A DNA stretch of 64,000 nucleotides from an uncultured Oscillospiraceae bacterium (GTDB taxonomy: Bacteria > Bacillota > Clostridia > Oscillospirales > Oscillospiraceae): NCBI GenBank assembly GCA_947581795.1, contig CANPVS010000002.1:1-64000 (forward strand), given 5' to 3'. A program made the position numbers and the translations under genes. Below the pieces are notes generated by a model, which made no database searches, was not told the DNA's origin, and saw only the letters and a list, made by a program, of their open reading frames with translations. Below, piece after piece: positions 34,704 through 45,003 of the stretch. Position 1 is the stretch's first letter. The number at the start of each line of letters is the position of its first letter.

Positions 34704-36410
34704 ATGCTGAAGTTTTCCCAAATGCCCTATGAGCGCCCGGACGTGGAGGCGCTGAAAAAGGAGATGGCCGCCCTGACGGAGCGGCTGAAGGCCGCGCCGG
34801 ACTATGAAGCGGCCAAGGCGGTCTTTCTGGAGTGGGAGCGGCTTTATAAGCACGTGGACACCCTGGGGACCCTGGTGAGCGTCCGCCACAGCATCGACAC
34901 CAGGGACGAGTTCTACGACGCCGAGGAGACCTTCTGGAACGGCGCCTGGCCGGAGCTGCAGGAGTACACCCAGGGCTGGCTGGACGCCATGGTGGACAGC
35001 CCCTTCCGGCCGGACTTCCAGGCGGAATTCGGCGGGCCCTATTTCCTGGACGCGGAGATCGCCCGCAAGGCATTCTCCCCGGCCATCATCCCGGAACTGC
35101 AGAAGGAGAACGACCTGACCCAGGCCTACGACAAGCTCATCGCCTCGGCCCAGATCTCCTTCGAGGGCGGGACCTATACCGTGAGCCAGATGAGCCCCTT
35201 CCAGAACGACCCGGACGACGGCCGCCGTCTCGCCGCATGGAAGGCGGTGGGGCAGTGGTACAAGGACAACCAGCCGGAGCTGGACCGCATCTACGACGAG
35301 CTTGTCCATTTACGGGACGGCATGGGCAAAAAGCTGGGCTATGAGGGGTATACTACCCTGGGTTACTACCGCATGGGCCGCAACTGCTACGGGAAAGAGG
35401 ACGTGGAGAGATTCCGCGCCGCGGTGGTGAAGTACCTGGTGCCGGTGGCGGACAGCATCTACCGGGCCCAGGCGGCGCGGCTGGGGGTCCAATATCCTCT
35501 CAGCTATGCGGACGCGGCGCTCCAGTTCCGCTCCGGCAACCCCAGGCCCCAGGGCAGCCCCGACGACATCCTGGCGGCGGGCCGGAAGTTCTACGACGAG
35601 CTGAGCCCGGAGACAAGCCAGTTCTTTCGCATGATGCTGGACCGGGAGCTTCTGGACGTGCTCAGCAAGCCCGGCAAGGCCGCCGGCGGGTACTGCACGT
35701 CTGTGGCCGACTACGGCGTTCCTTTCATCTTCGCCAACTTCAACGGTACCCAGCACGACGTGGAGGTGGTGACCCACGAGGCGGGCCACGCCTTCGCCGA
35801 CTGGATGAACCGGGACCGGGTGCCCGCCCAGTACGTCTGGCCCAGCATGGAGGCATGCGAGGTCCACTCCATGAGCATGGAGTTCATGGCCTGGCCCTGG
35901 GCGGAGGATTTCTTCGGCCCCGAGGCGAAGAAGTTCCGCTACAGCCACCTGGCCGGGGCCCTGACCTTCATCCCATACGGCACTCTGGTGGACCACTTCC
36001 AGCACGAGGTGTACGCCCGGCCCGACATGACCCCGGCCCAGCGGCATGCATGCTGGAAAAAGCTCCAGGGGGTGTACATGCCCTGGATGCGCCTGGACGG
36101 AGACATCCCCTTCTTCGCCGATGGAGAGGCCTGGCAGCGGCAGCTGCACATCTATGGCAGCCCCTTCTACTATATCGACTACTGCCTGGCACAGACGGTG
36201 TCCCTGCAGTTCTGGGCCCTGGGCCAGGAGAGCAGGGAGGAGGCCTGGAAAAAATACATGGCCTACACCCGCCAGGGCGGCAGCCGCACCTTCACGGAGC
36301 TCCTCCAAAACGCCGGTCTGGAAAGTCCCTTTGCGGAGAGCTGCCTGCGGCAGGTCTGCCAGCGGGCCAAGGCCTGGCTGGAGGCATACGACCTGGGGGA
36401 TATCCGGTAG
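34704..36410 (+). CDS. M3 family oligoendopeptidase
   Basis: Cytosolic zinc metallopeptidase of 568 residues that cleaves short peptides. The motif THEAGHAF has zinc ligands H358 and H362, catalytic E359, and a downstream glutamate in EVHSMSMEFMAWP. It starts with LKFSQMPYERPDVEAL, typical of PepF/M3 enzymes in Clostridia. GGAGGAT precedes the ATG. It may process peptides imported by the transporter operon that follows, which is a contextual guess. Confidence 0.93.
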   Translation: MLKFSQMPYERPDVEALKKEMAALTERLKAAPDYEAAKAVFLEWERLYKHVDTLGTLVSVRHSIDTRDEFYDAEETFWNGAWPELQEYTQGWLDAMVDSPFRPDFQAEFGGPYFLDAEIARKAFSPAIIPELQKENDLTQAYDKLIASAQISFEGGTYTVSQMSPFQNDPDDGRRLAAWKAVGQWYKDNQPELDRIYDELVHLRDGMGKKLGYEGYTTLGYYRMGRNCYGKEDVERFRAAVVKYLVPVADSIYRAQAARLGVQYPLSYADAALQFRSGNPRPQGSPDDILAAGRKFYDELSPETSQFFRMMLDRELLDVLSKPGKAAGGYCTSVADYGVPFIFANFNGTQHDVEVVTHEAGHAFADWMNRDRVPAQYVWPSMEACEVHSMSMEFMAWPWAEDFFGPEAKKFRYSHLAGALTFIPYGTLVDHFQHEVYARPDMTPAQRHACWKKLQGVYMPWMRLDGDIPFFADGEAWQRQLHIYGSPFYYIDYCLAQTVSLQFWALGQESREEAWKKYMAYTRQGGSRTFTELLQNAGLESPFAESCLRQVCQRAKAWLEAYDLGDIR

Positions 36411-36510
36411 ATGGGCTATGCACATTTTGGACAGGATGCTCATGGTTTGCGAGGCACGGACACGCTCCTTTGGCGAAAACGACGGAAGCGTCCAAAAAGC
36501 CGCCAAAAGC

Positions 36511-36539
36511 TTGACAGAGACGATTTATCGTAATAAAAT
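36511..36539 (+). promoter_or_regulatory. Promoter of the peptide ABC operon
   Basis: TTGACA (36511-36516), a 17-bp spacer and TAAAAT (36534-36539). The 36411-36510 stretch before it shows nothing recognisable. Confidence 0.75.
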
Positions 36540-36564
36540 GTATGATACTATCGCCATGATGTAA

Positions 36565-36690
36565 ATTCCGTGCATAGCGGAAAAGTGTCTACCATACGTG
36601 GACAAACAGGGGACTAGTCCCCTCTCCGTTTGCATCTCTGATGCAAACGATAAACCTTCCTGGAACAAGGGGGCGGGCGCGCCCCGGTTC
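36565..36690 (+). promoter_or_regulatory. Structured 5' leader of the peptide ABC operon
   Basis: About 185 nt of leader contain successive hairpins: CCG..CGG near 36570, TGTCTAC-CATAC-GTGGACA (36586-36604), GGGGACTAGTCCCC (36608-36624), GTTTGCATC-TCT-GATGCAAAC (36629-36650) and GGGCGCGCCC (36670-36682). No known riboswitch consensus was recognised. The series could be a regulatory leader or an mRNA-stabilising region for a highly expressed lipoprotein. Confidence 0.45.
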
Positions 36691-36728
36691 ATAGATGTGT
36701 ATTGTATGACGAAGGAGGTCAACAACAA

Positions 36729-39215
36729 ATGAACGCAAAGAGACTGCTTGCGCTTCTCCTGGCGCTGGTCATGGTCCTCTCGCTGACCGCTTGCGGCGGC
36801 AGCAAGAAGGAAGAGGCCGAGCCCACCGAGGCGCCCGTCGAGGCCACCGAGGCTCCCGCCGAGGAAGCCGAGGAGCCCGAGGCCGCTGAGGAGCCCGAGG
36901 CCGCTGAGGAGCCCGAGGCCGCTGAGGAGCCCGAAACCGCCGAGGAGCCTGAGACTGCTGAGGAGCCCGCTGACGACGCCGCTGAGGCTTCCGCCGAGGC
37001 TGACACCGACACCGACGCCGAGGACGCCGCTGAGCCCACCGAGGCCCCGGCCGAGGAGGCTGAAGAGCCCGCCGCCGAGGAGCCCGAAGAGCCTGCCGCT
37101 GAGGGCGGCGATGAGCTGATGGCGGATGTGAACACGCAGGACGCCGTCGACGTGGAAGCCGAGAGCGCCGCTTCCGACGAGCTCTATGACGAGCTGTTCG
37201 GCGAGTTCGTCGAGTACTATGACAATGCTCTGTCCGTGGGCGACCAGGGCGAGCGTCTTGGCCTGATGGCCATCGCCGAGGCCAAGCTGCTGGAGACCGG
37301 CATCGTTCTGCCCTACATTAATAACGCCGGCAACTACGCCATCAGCCGCATCATCCCCCACAGCGTCCCCTCTGTCTCCTGGGGCTTCGACGGTGAGTGG
37401 CGGTCCTATAAGGGCCTGCGGATCGCCGACCGGCTCCTGACTCCCGAGGAGCGCGCCGAGTTCACCGCCAAGTGGGGCGAGTGCGCTACCGCCGACGAGT
37501 ATTATGAATATATCGACCAGTGGTGCGAGGACAACGGCGTCGAGCTGCAGGACTCCTACACCCTGGCCTACACCAGCGGCTATGAGCCCGACGTCTGGGA
37601 CACCCTGTCCACCAACAAGACCGCCGTTGGCTATCCTGTGTCCATGACCTGGGAGGGCCTGCTGGCCTATGACGCCAAGAACGTCCTGCAGCCCGCTCTG
37701 GCCGAGAGCATGGAGAAGTCCGAGGACGGCCTGACCTATACCTTCAAGATCCGCGAGGGCGTGAAGTGGGTCGACTATCAGGGCACCGAGATCGGCGAAG
37801 TCAAGGCCGACGACTGGGTCGCTTCCGTTCAGCACGCTGCCGACTGCGGCGGCTGGCTGTCCAGCGTCGTGGCCTGCATCGACAAGCTGCCCGAGTACGT
37901 CTCCGGTGAGGTCACCGACTTCAGCGAGGTCGGCATCAAGGCGGAGGACGACTACACCCTGGTCGTCACCCTGAGCGAGATGTCCCCCTGGTTCGAGACC
38001 GTTCTGGGCTACAGCGCCATGGCTCCCATGAGCCGTGAGTACTACACCTCCCAGGGAGGCAAGTTCGGCGCCGAGTTCGACAGCAGCGCCGCGGATTATA
38101 TGTACGGCAAGGACCCCCAGCACATCGCTTACTGCGGTCCTTATCTGATCAGCAACTACACCTATCAGAACACCATCGCTTACACCGCCAACCCCGCCTA
38201 CTGGAACGCTGACGCCGTGACCATCAAGAACGTCACCTTCCGTTACAACGACGGCACCGATCCTCTGTTCTCCTGGCAGAACTTCGAGGACGGCACCTTC
38301 AACGCCGGCCTCGGCCTGGGCGCCGACGCCGTGAAGCAGGCGCAGACCACCGAGGTCCCTGACGATCCCGACGGCGCCACCTATTTCGATAAGTACGCTT
38401 ACGTGGTCCTGGAGGACGACACCTCCTTCCTGAACTGGATCAACGTCAACCGTTACGCTTACGCCAACTTCAACGACGAGAGCGCTGTCCGCTCTGAGCA
38501 GACGGTCGAGATGGGCAAGCGTGCCGCCGCCGCGAAGCTGAACCACAACTTCCGCATGGCGCTGGCTCTGAGCCGTGACCGTGCCACCGTCAACGCTCAG
38601 TCTGTGGGCGAAGAGCTGAAGAACGCCTCTCTGACCAACTCCTACGTGCCCGGCAGCTTCATCGTCGCGGCCAACGAGTTCACCGTTGACATCAACGGCG
38701 AGGCCACTACCTTCCCCGCCGGCACCTACTACGGCGAGGTCCTGCAGGCCCAGCTGGAGGCCGACGGCTATCCCATGAAGGTCTGGGATCCCGCGGGCAA
38801 CGACGGCGCCGGCGCCAGCTACGGCTTCGACGGCTGGTACAACCCGGAGAAGGCCGCCGAGTATATGGACGCGGCTGTTGAGGAGCTGGCCGCCGAGGGC
38901 ATCGAGATCAGCGCCGAGAACCCCATCCATCTGGACTATGTGTACGATGACTACAGCACCACCGGCTCCGCTGCGGACCAGGCGATGAAGAAGTCCATCG
39001 AGGATGCCTTGGGCGACCGTGTGGTCATCGACCTGGTCGCTACCGGCAGTTCCGATAACGCTACCGACGCCTCCTACTCGGGCGACTTCGGTTATCAGTT
39101 CAACTTCGACTTTGGCGGCAGCTCCGGCTGGGGCCCCGACTACGGCGACGCCCAGACCTATCTGGACACCATGCTCCCCACCGGCGGCATGATGCAGAAC
39201 GTGGGCCTCTGGTGA
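36729..39215 (+). CDS. Peptide ABC transporter substrate-binding lipoprotein (family 5), apparently permuted
   Basis: Exported lipoprotein of 828 residues. The signal peptide ends in the lipobox LTAC (cysteine 22) and AAGGAGGT precedes the ATG at 36729. Residues ~25-145 are a Glu/Pro/Ala-rich spacer with an 18-bp tandem repeat (EEPEAA). Residues ~149-231 (SDELYDELFGEF... to YKGLRI) resemble what is normally the C-terminal segment of OppA-like proteins. From ~278 the normal N-terminal segment begins (SGYEPDVWDTL..., SEDGLTYTFKIREGVKW). The chain stops right after WGPDYGDAQTYLDTMLP, where relatives usually continue ~100 residues. Ligand presumed oligopeptide. Confidence 0.88.
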   Translation: MNAKRLLALLLALVMVLSLTACGGSKKEEAEPTEAPVEATEAPAEEAEEPEAAEEPEAAEEPEAAEEPETAEEPETAEEPADDAAEASAEADTDTDAEDAAEPTEAPAEEAEEPAAEEPEEPAAEGGDELMADVNTQDAVDVEAESAASDELYDELFGEFVEYYDNALSVGDQGERLGLMAIAEAKLLETGIVLPYINNAGNYAISRIIPHSVPSVSWGFDGEWRSYKGLRIADRLLTPEERAEFTAKWGECATADEYYEYIDQWCEDNGVELQDSYTLAYTSGYEPDVWDTLSTNKTAVGYPVSMTWEGLLAYDAKNVLQPALAESMEKSEDGLTYTFKIREGVKWVDYQGTEIGEVKADDWVASVQHAADCGGWLSSVVACIDKLPEYVSGEVTDFSEVGIKAEDDYTLVVTLSEMSPWFETVLGYSAMAPMSREYYTSQGGKFGAEFDSSAADYMYGKDPQHIAYCGPYLISNYTYQNTIAYTANPAYWNADAVTIKNVTFRYNDGTDPLFSWQNFEDGTFNAGLGLGADAVKQAQTTEVPDDPDGATYFDKYAYVVLEDDTSFLNWINVNRYAYANFNDESAVRSEQTVEMGKRAAAAKLNHNFRMALALSRDRATVNAQSVGEELKNASLTNSYVPGSFIVAANEFTVDINGEATTFPAGTYYGEVLQAQLEADGYPMKVWDPAGNDGAGASYGFDGWYNPEKAAEYMDAAVEELAAEGIEISAENPIHLDYVYDDYSTTGSAADQAMKKSIEDALGDRVVIDLVATGSSDNATDASYSGDFGYQFNFDFGGSSGWGPDYGDAQTYLDTMLPTGGMMQNVGLW
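36870..36959 (+). repeat. Five tandem 18-bp repeats encoding EEPEAA
   Basis: GAGGAGCCCGAGGCCGCT occurs three times exactly and twice with changes (third-base and Ala-to-Thr) inside the lipoprotein spacer. Whole-codon units mean copy number could vary without frameshift. Confidence 0.85.
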
Positions 39216-39262
39216 TCGGACACCGTCAACGGTAAGTATTACGGCAAAGTAATATAAGCGGA

Positions 39263-39291
39263 GGGGGCGGGGTTCTTCCCTGCCCCCTTTT
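39263..39291 (+). terminator. Partial terminator between binding protein and permeases
   Basis: GGGGGCGGGG pairs with CCCTGCCCCC (one G-T) around TTCTT, followed by TTTT. It probably lets only part of transcription continue, giving excess binding protein over membrane subunits. Confidence 0.7.
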
Positions 39292-39330
39292 GTGATTTAG
39301 CGGACGAAACAAAGAATAGAGTGGTGATAT

Positions 39331-40926
39331 ATGACTAAATATGTGTTGAAACGACTGCTGCACGGATTGGTCTCGATCATCCTTGTCGTCGCGATCGTCA
39401 TGATCCTGGTCTATGGGCTGATGGACCGGACCAAGGTCTTTGTGGCGGATGGCAACTACAACAAGCAGGCAAACAACAACAGGATCACATATCGGTACAG
39501 ACGCTGGGAGGAGTTCGGCTATCTGGACTATGTGCCCTACGCCGACTACATAAACGAGCTGGCGCGAAACGGCGAACTGGACGATGAGGAGCGGGCCGCG
39601 GCCGTTACCCTTGGCAGAGCCGAGGACGGCTCCAACGACTCTGAGCTCACCGCGGAGTATGTCCAGAAGTTCAGGGACTTCTACGAGTCCAAGGGCTATA
39701 CGGTGAGCCGCCTCAAGGCTGTCGTTGTGCGCAACAAGCTGTCCAACGGCGGTCAGCCGGCCCTGTTTGCGTATAAGGACAACTCTCTGCTCCAGCGCCT
39801 TTGGACATATTTTACCAGTCTGTTCTTTATCGATAACGTCCACTATGTTTCCGACGATATCGACATAGGGGAGAGGGGGCTCCAGTTCACGCTCTACGAC
39901 CCGCTCAAGGCGGACCCGGAGACGGGCGAAAAGAGGTTCTCCCCCGCCATCATCGGCAACGGCACGATGCACAAGTATCTGCTGTACTGTGACGGCGATT
40001 TCCCCTATATCCATCAGAATTTCCTGACCATCCATCTGGGCACGTCCTTCTCGGTGAGCCAGGGCGTGGACGTGTTCCAGACCATGACCCAGTCCCAGGG
40101 CGCCTGGACCCAGAGCCTCATCACCTATCCCACAGGGCAGACGGAGATGAGCGCCGATGACCTGCACTCGGCCACCTACCTCCAGGGCTCCAGGGATTCC
40201 ACCCCCCTCAACACCGCGCGGTTCACCGACGACTATACCAACGTCAGCGCCAACCGCGTCAGCATGTCCCGCATGGGCTACTCCTTCGTCATCGGCATCA
40301 TTGCCACCGTCATGGCCTATGTGCTGGGCCTGCCCGTCGGCGTGCTGATGGCCCGGTACAAGGAGGGGCTGCTTGACAAGATCGGCACGGTGTACATCAT
40401 GTTCATCTCCGCCGTGCCCAGCTTGGCCTATATCTTCATCTTCAAGGGCATCGGTCGGGCCATGGGGCTGCCGTGGGCCTTCGACATGGACAACGTGAAA
40501 AAGGCCATGTACGTCCTGCCCATCGTGTCCCTGGCGCTGCCCTCCGTGGCCAGCCTGATGAAGTGGATGCGCCGGTATATGATCGACCAGATGAACTCCG
40601 ACTACGTGAAGTTCGCCCGGTCCACCGGCATGAGCGAGACCAACATCTTCTTCAAGCACGTGATGAAGGTCTCGGCCATCCCCATCGTCCAGGGCATCCC
40701 CGGATCGCTGCTGTTCGCCATGACCGGCGCGCTCATCACCGAGCGGGTGTACCTGGTCCCCGGCGCCGGCGGCCTGCTCATCGACGCCATCAATATGTAC
40801 GATAACGCGGTCATCGTGGGCGTGACGCTGTTCTACGCCATATTGTCGGTGCTGTCGCTCATCCTGGGCGACGTGCTGATGGCTACCGTCGACCCGCGGA
40901 TCTCCTTCACTGAGAAAGCGAGGTGA
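39331..40926 (+). CDS. Peptide ABC transporter permease (OppB/DppB-like) with large extracytoplasmic insert
   Basis: Inner-membrane subunit of 531 residues against the usual ~310. Helix 1 (about 12-32, LVSIILVVAIVMILVYGL) is normal. Residues ~33-312 then form a hydrophilic region rich in Asp, Tyr and Gln. The regular BPD_transp_1 domain starts at MGYSFVIGIIATVMAYVLG (residue 315). The coupling motif is in SDYVKFARSTGMSETNIFFKHVMK. The insert sits outside the cell, between helices 1 and 2, where it could contact the binding protein. It overlaps the next permease by a few bases. Confidence 0.9.
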   Translation: MTKYVLKRLLHGLVSIILVVAIVMILVYGLMDRTKVFVADGNYNKQANNNRITYRYRRWEEFGYLDYVPYADYINELARNGELDDEERAAAVTLGRAEDGSNDSELTAEYVQKFRDFYESKGYTVSRLKAVVVRNKLSNGGQPALFAYKDNSLLQRLWTYFTSLFFIDNVHYVSDDIDIGERGLQFTLYDPLKADPETGEKRFSPAIIGNGTMHKYLLYCDGDFPYIHQNFLTIHLGTSFSVSQGVDVFQTMTQSQGAWTQSLITYPTGQTEMSADDLHSATYLQGSRDSTPLNTARFTDDYTNVSANRVSMSRMGYSFVIGIIATVMAYVLGLPVGVLMARYKEGLLDKIGTVYIMFISAVPSLAYIFIFKGIGRAMGLPWAFDMDNVKKAMYVLPIVSLALPSVASLMKWMRRYMIDQMNSDYVKFARSTGMSETNIFFKHVMKVSAIPIVQGIPGSLLFAMTGALITERVYLVPGAGGLLIDAINMYDNAVIVGVTLFYAILSVLSLILGDVLMATVDPRISFTEKAR

Positions 40927-40931
40927 CCGGC

Positions 40932-41915
40932 ATGGAAGATTTCAGCAAGAAGTATAATCTGTCGGATGAGGAGCTGTTCTCCCATGTGGACCACAGCCAG
41001 GCGGAGTCCGAGAAGATCACCGCGCCCCGGTATTCTTACTGGAAGAGCGTGTTCCGCGTCTTCTTCCGCAACAAGATCAACATCATCGTGCTGGTCATCC
41101 TGGCCGTGGTGATCGTTTTCGCCTACGTCTACCCGGCCGTTATCGGCTATGATGACCAGGTGGACCCCTTCATCAACATCAACGATACCGGCGCTCAGCA
41201 CCTGACGCCGCAGAAGGCGTTTGATCATTTCGGCCCGGCTCTTCAGTGGGTCTTTGGCACCGGCGGCACCGGCGCATCCACCTTCAACTCCGTTTGGAAC
41301 GGCTCCCGCATCTCCATCTCCCTGGCTGTCATCTGCGCGGCCATCAATATGACCATCGGTATCCTGCTGGGCGCCATCTGGGGCTTCTCCCGGCGGGTGG
41401 ATATGATCATGAACGAGGTGTACAACATCCTGGGCAACATCCCCAGCACGCTGCTCGTGGCCGTGCTCGTCATGATCTTCTCTCCCAGCTTCTGGACGCT
41501 CGTGTTCGCCATGACGGTGATGGGCTGGCTGGGCATGGCCTACTACATCCGCACGCGGGTCATCATCATCCGCGACCATGAGTACAACCTGGCCTCCCGC
41601 TGCCTGGGCACCAGCATCTTCAAGATCGCCATGCGCAACATCCTGCCCTTCATGACTTCCGTCATCGTGCTGGAGATCGCCGCGGCCATCCCCGGCTATA
41701 TCTCCTCTGAGGTGTTCCTCAGCTACATCGGCCTGGGCATGAGCGAGATATCCCTGGGCCGCCTGATCTATGAGGCCCAGAAGGCCATGGTCACCCCCGG
41801 CTGGGGCTGGGAGTTCTGGACGCCTGTGGCCGTTGCCTCCGTCATCACGGTGGTGCTGTACGTGACAGGCCAGAACCTGGGCGACGCGTCCGACCCCCGG
41901 ACGCACATGGAATAA
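40932..41915 (+). CDS. Peptide ABC transporter permease (OppC/DppC-like)
   Basis: Second permease, 327 residues from the ATG at 40932. GAGGTGA lies before it; a GTG at 40923 overlapping the upstream stop is an alternative. The N-terminal cytoplasmic segment is followed by helix 1 (NIIVLVILAVVIVFAYVYP), an external loop and the permease core. The coupling sequence is EYNLASRCLGTSIFKIAMRNILP. It pairs with the preceding OppB-like subunit. Confidence 0.93.
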   Translation: MEDFSKKYNLSDEELFSHVDHSQAESEKITAPRYSYWKSVFRVFFRNKINIIVLVILAVVIVFAYVYPAVIGYDDQVDPFININDTGAQHLTPQKAFDHFGPALQWVFGTGGTGASTFNSVWNGSRISISLAVICAAINMTIGILLGAIWGFSRRVDMIMNEVYNILGNIPSTLLVAVLVMIFSPSFWTLVFAMTVMGWLGMAYYIRTRVIIIRDHEYNLASRCLGTSIFKIAMRNILPFMTSVIVLEIAAAIPGYISSEVFLSYIGLGMSEISLGRLIYEAQKAMVTPGWGWEFWTPVAVASVITVVLYVTGQNLGDASDPRTHME

Positions 41916-41927
41916 GGGGGCGGGACC

Positions 41928-43676
41928 ATGGAAGAAAAGAAAGTCCTGCTGTCCATCCAGGACCTGACGGTGAAATTCCGGGTCCGCGGCCGTATCCTGA
42001 CGGCCATCCGGGACGTGAGCCTGGATATCTATGAGAACGAGTCCATCGCCATCGTGGGCGAGTCGGGCTCCGGTAAATCTGTGCTGACCAAGACCTTCGC
42101 CGGCATGACCGACTCCAACGGCTTCATCGACCAGGGCAAGCTCCTCTTTAACGACCCGGAGCTGGCGGAGACCTACGTGAATCTTACCTCCGGCGCGAAG
42201 AACCTCATCAAGCGCGTCAACGCCAAGCTGGACGACTACAGCCGCTATGAGCTGGGCGCGGAGACCTATAAGAAGATCACCGAGCTGGAGGCGGAGAAGA
42301 AGCGCCGCTCCTCCCTTGACCAGGAGGAGAAGGACAGTATCGAAAAAGAGCTGAACGACCTGAAGTTCAAGCGCACCAATCTCTTCAACGAAAAGCAGAC
42401 ATACGACCCCAAGACCGAGAAGGACAAGATCCATGCCGCGTCCCAGAAGCTGAAGCAGTTTGACGCCCGGATCAAGGAGCTGGAGGGGAAGGAGGCCGCC
42501 GAGGAGAAAAAGTGCAAAGAGGAGGCCGCTCGCGACACCGCCTTCAACGACCGCTACAACAAGGAGATGGCGGCCCTGAAAGCCCAGTACGACAAGGAGA
42601 TCGCCGGCCAGGTCCCGGAGAGCGCGAAGGCGCGCAACGTGGTCCTCGCCAAGGAGATCTACCTCTCCGTGGGCCGCTACGGACTCAATATCCGTCTGCA
42701 GCTCATCAACAAGCTGCTTAATGCCATGAAGAAGGCCATGACCATGGGCGTGGATCTGGACGACGAGCAGCAGCGCAGCGCCGTGTTCGACACGGTGGTG
42801 TTCCGGGTGCAGTACCTGGACGAGACTGCCGAAAAGCTCCACGGCACCTGCGTGCTGAACCTGGCCAACGTGAAGTACGACAAGGACTGGAACCAGGTCC
42901 GCGGCCGCCGTATCGCCACGGTGTTTCAGGACCCCATGACCAGCCTGAACCCCATCATCACCATCGGCAAGCAGATAACCTCCACCATCATCAAGCACCA
43001 GGGCTGCTCCGAGGTGGAAGCTCGTTCTCGCGCCCTGGAGCTGATGCGCAAGGTGGGCATCCCCCACGCGGAGGCCCGTTTTGACGACTATCCCTTCCAG
43101 TACTCCGGCGGCATGCGCCAGCGTATCGTCATCGCCATCGCTTTGAGCTGCCAGCCGAAGATCCTGATCTGCGACGAGCCCACCACGGCCCTGGACGTGA
43201 CTATCCAGGCCCAGATATTGAAGCTCATCAAGGACCTGCAGAAGGAATTCGGCTTCACCATCGTCTTCATCACCCACGACCTGGGCGTGGTGGCCAACAT
43301 CGCCGACCGGGTGGCCGTGCTGTACGCCGGTCAGATTGTTGAGCTGGGCACCGTGGAGGAGGTCTTCTACGACCCCCGCCATCCCTACACCTGGGCGCTG
43401 CTTTCCAGCCTGCCCCAGCTGGCCGAGCGCAACACCACCCTGTACTCCATTACCGGCACGCCCCCGTCCCTGTACAACGCCATCGTGGGCGACGCTTTTG
43501 CCCCCCGCAACCCCTACTGCATGAAGATCGACACCCTTGAGGAGCCGCCTATGTTCAAGGTCACCGATACCCACTACGCCAAGACCTGGCTGCTTGACCC
43601 GCGGGCGCCGAAGATCGAAAAGCCGGAGGGTATCCAGGATATCCACGGCAAGCTTATGAAGGCATTCAACATTTGA
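41928..43676 (+). CDS. Peptide ABC transporter ATPase (OppD/DppD-like) with coiled-coil insert
   Basis: Nucleotide-binding subunit of 582 residues. Walker A GESGSGKS is at 44-51. The Q-loop [12 protein letters not shown], normally ~50 residues later, is at ~331-341. The extra ~235 residues (about 80-320) are highly charged and helical, with likely coiled-coil stretches such as [21 protein letters not shown]. The rest is regular: signature YSGGMRQR, Walker [13 protein letters not shown] and the C-terminal oligopeptide motif with a [11 protein letters not shown] segment. ATPase competence looks intact. The role of the insert is unknown. Confidence 0.92.
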   Translation: MEEKKVLLSIQDLTVKFRVRGRILTAIRDVSLDIYENESIAIVGESGSGKSVLTKTFAGMTDSNGFIDQGKLLFNDPELAETYVNLTSGAKNLIKRVNAKLDDYSRYELGAETYKKITELEAEKKRRSSLDQEEKDSIEKELNDLKFKRTNLFNEKQTYDPKTEKDKIHAASQKLKQFDARIKELEGKEAAEEKKCKEEAARDTAFNDRYNKEMAALKAQYDKEIAGQVPESAKARNVVLAKEIYLSVGRYGLNIRLQLINKLLNAMKKAMTMGVDLDDEQQRSAVFDTVVFRVQYLDETAEKLHGTCVLNLANVKYDKDWNQVRGRRIATVFQDPMTSLNPIITIGKQITSTIIKHQGCSEVEARSRALELMRKVGIPHAEARFDDYPFQYSGGMRQRIVIAIALSCQPKILICDEPTTALDVTIQAQILKLIKDLQKEFGFTIVFITHDLGVVANIADRVAVLYAGQIVELGTVEEVFYDPRHPYTWALLSSLPQLAERNTTLYSITGTPPSLYNAIVGDAFAPRNPYCMKIDTLEEPPMFKVTDTHYAKTWLLDPRAPKIEKPEGIQDIHGKLMKAFNI

Positions 43677-43689
43677 GGGGGGCGGAAAC

Positions 43690-45003
<1,314 letters not shown>

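Noticed and set aside
36411-36533. 40-codon ORF directly after the M3 peptidase stop
   Set aside because: It has no independent ribosome binding site, a very basic random-looking product, and runs across the -35 box of the next operon's promoter.
36870-36959. Regular 18-bp repeat array, checked as a possible CRISPR
   Set aside because: There are no spacers. The units are contiguous whole codons in a lipoprotein linker.
36525-38930. 801-codon open frame on the minus strand opposite the binding-protein gene
   Set aside because: GC-rich codon use with repeated GAG/GCC codons keeps the antisense frame open. Its product is low-complexity Val/Gly/Leu with no motif or ribosome binding site, and the plus strand has a convincing lipoprotein.
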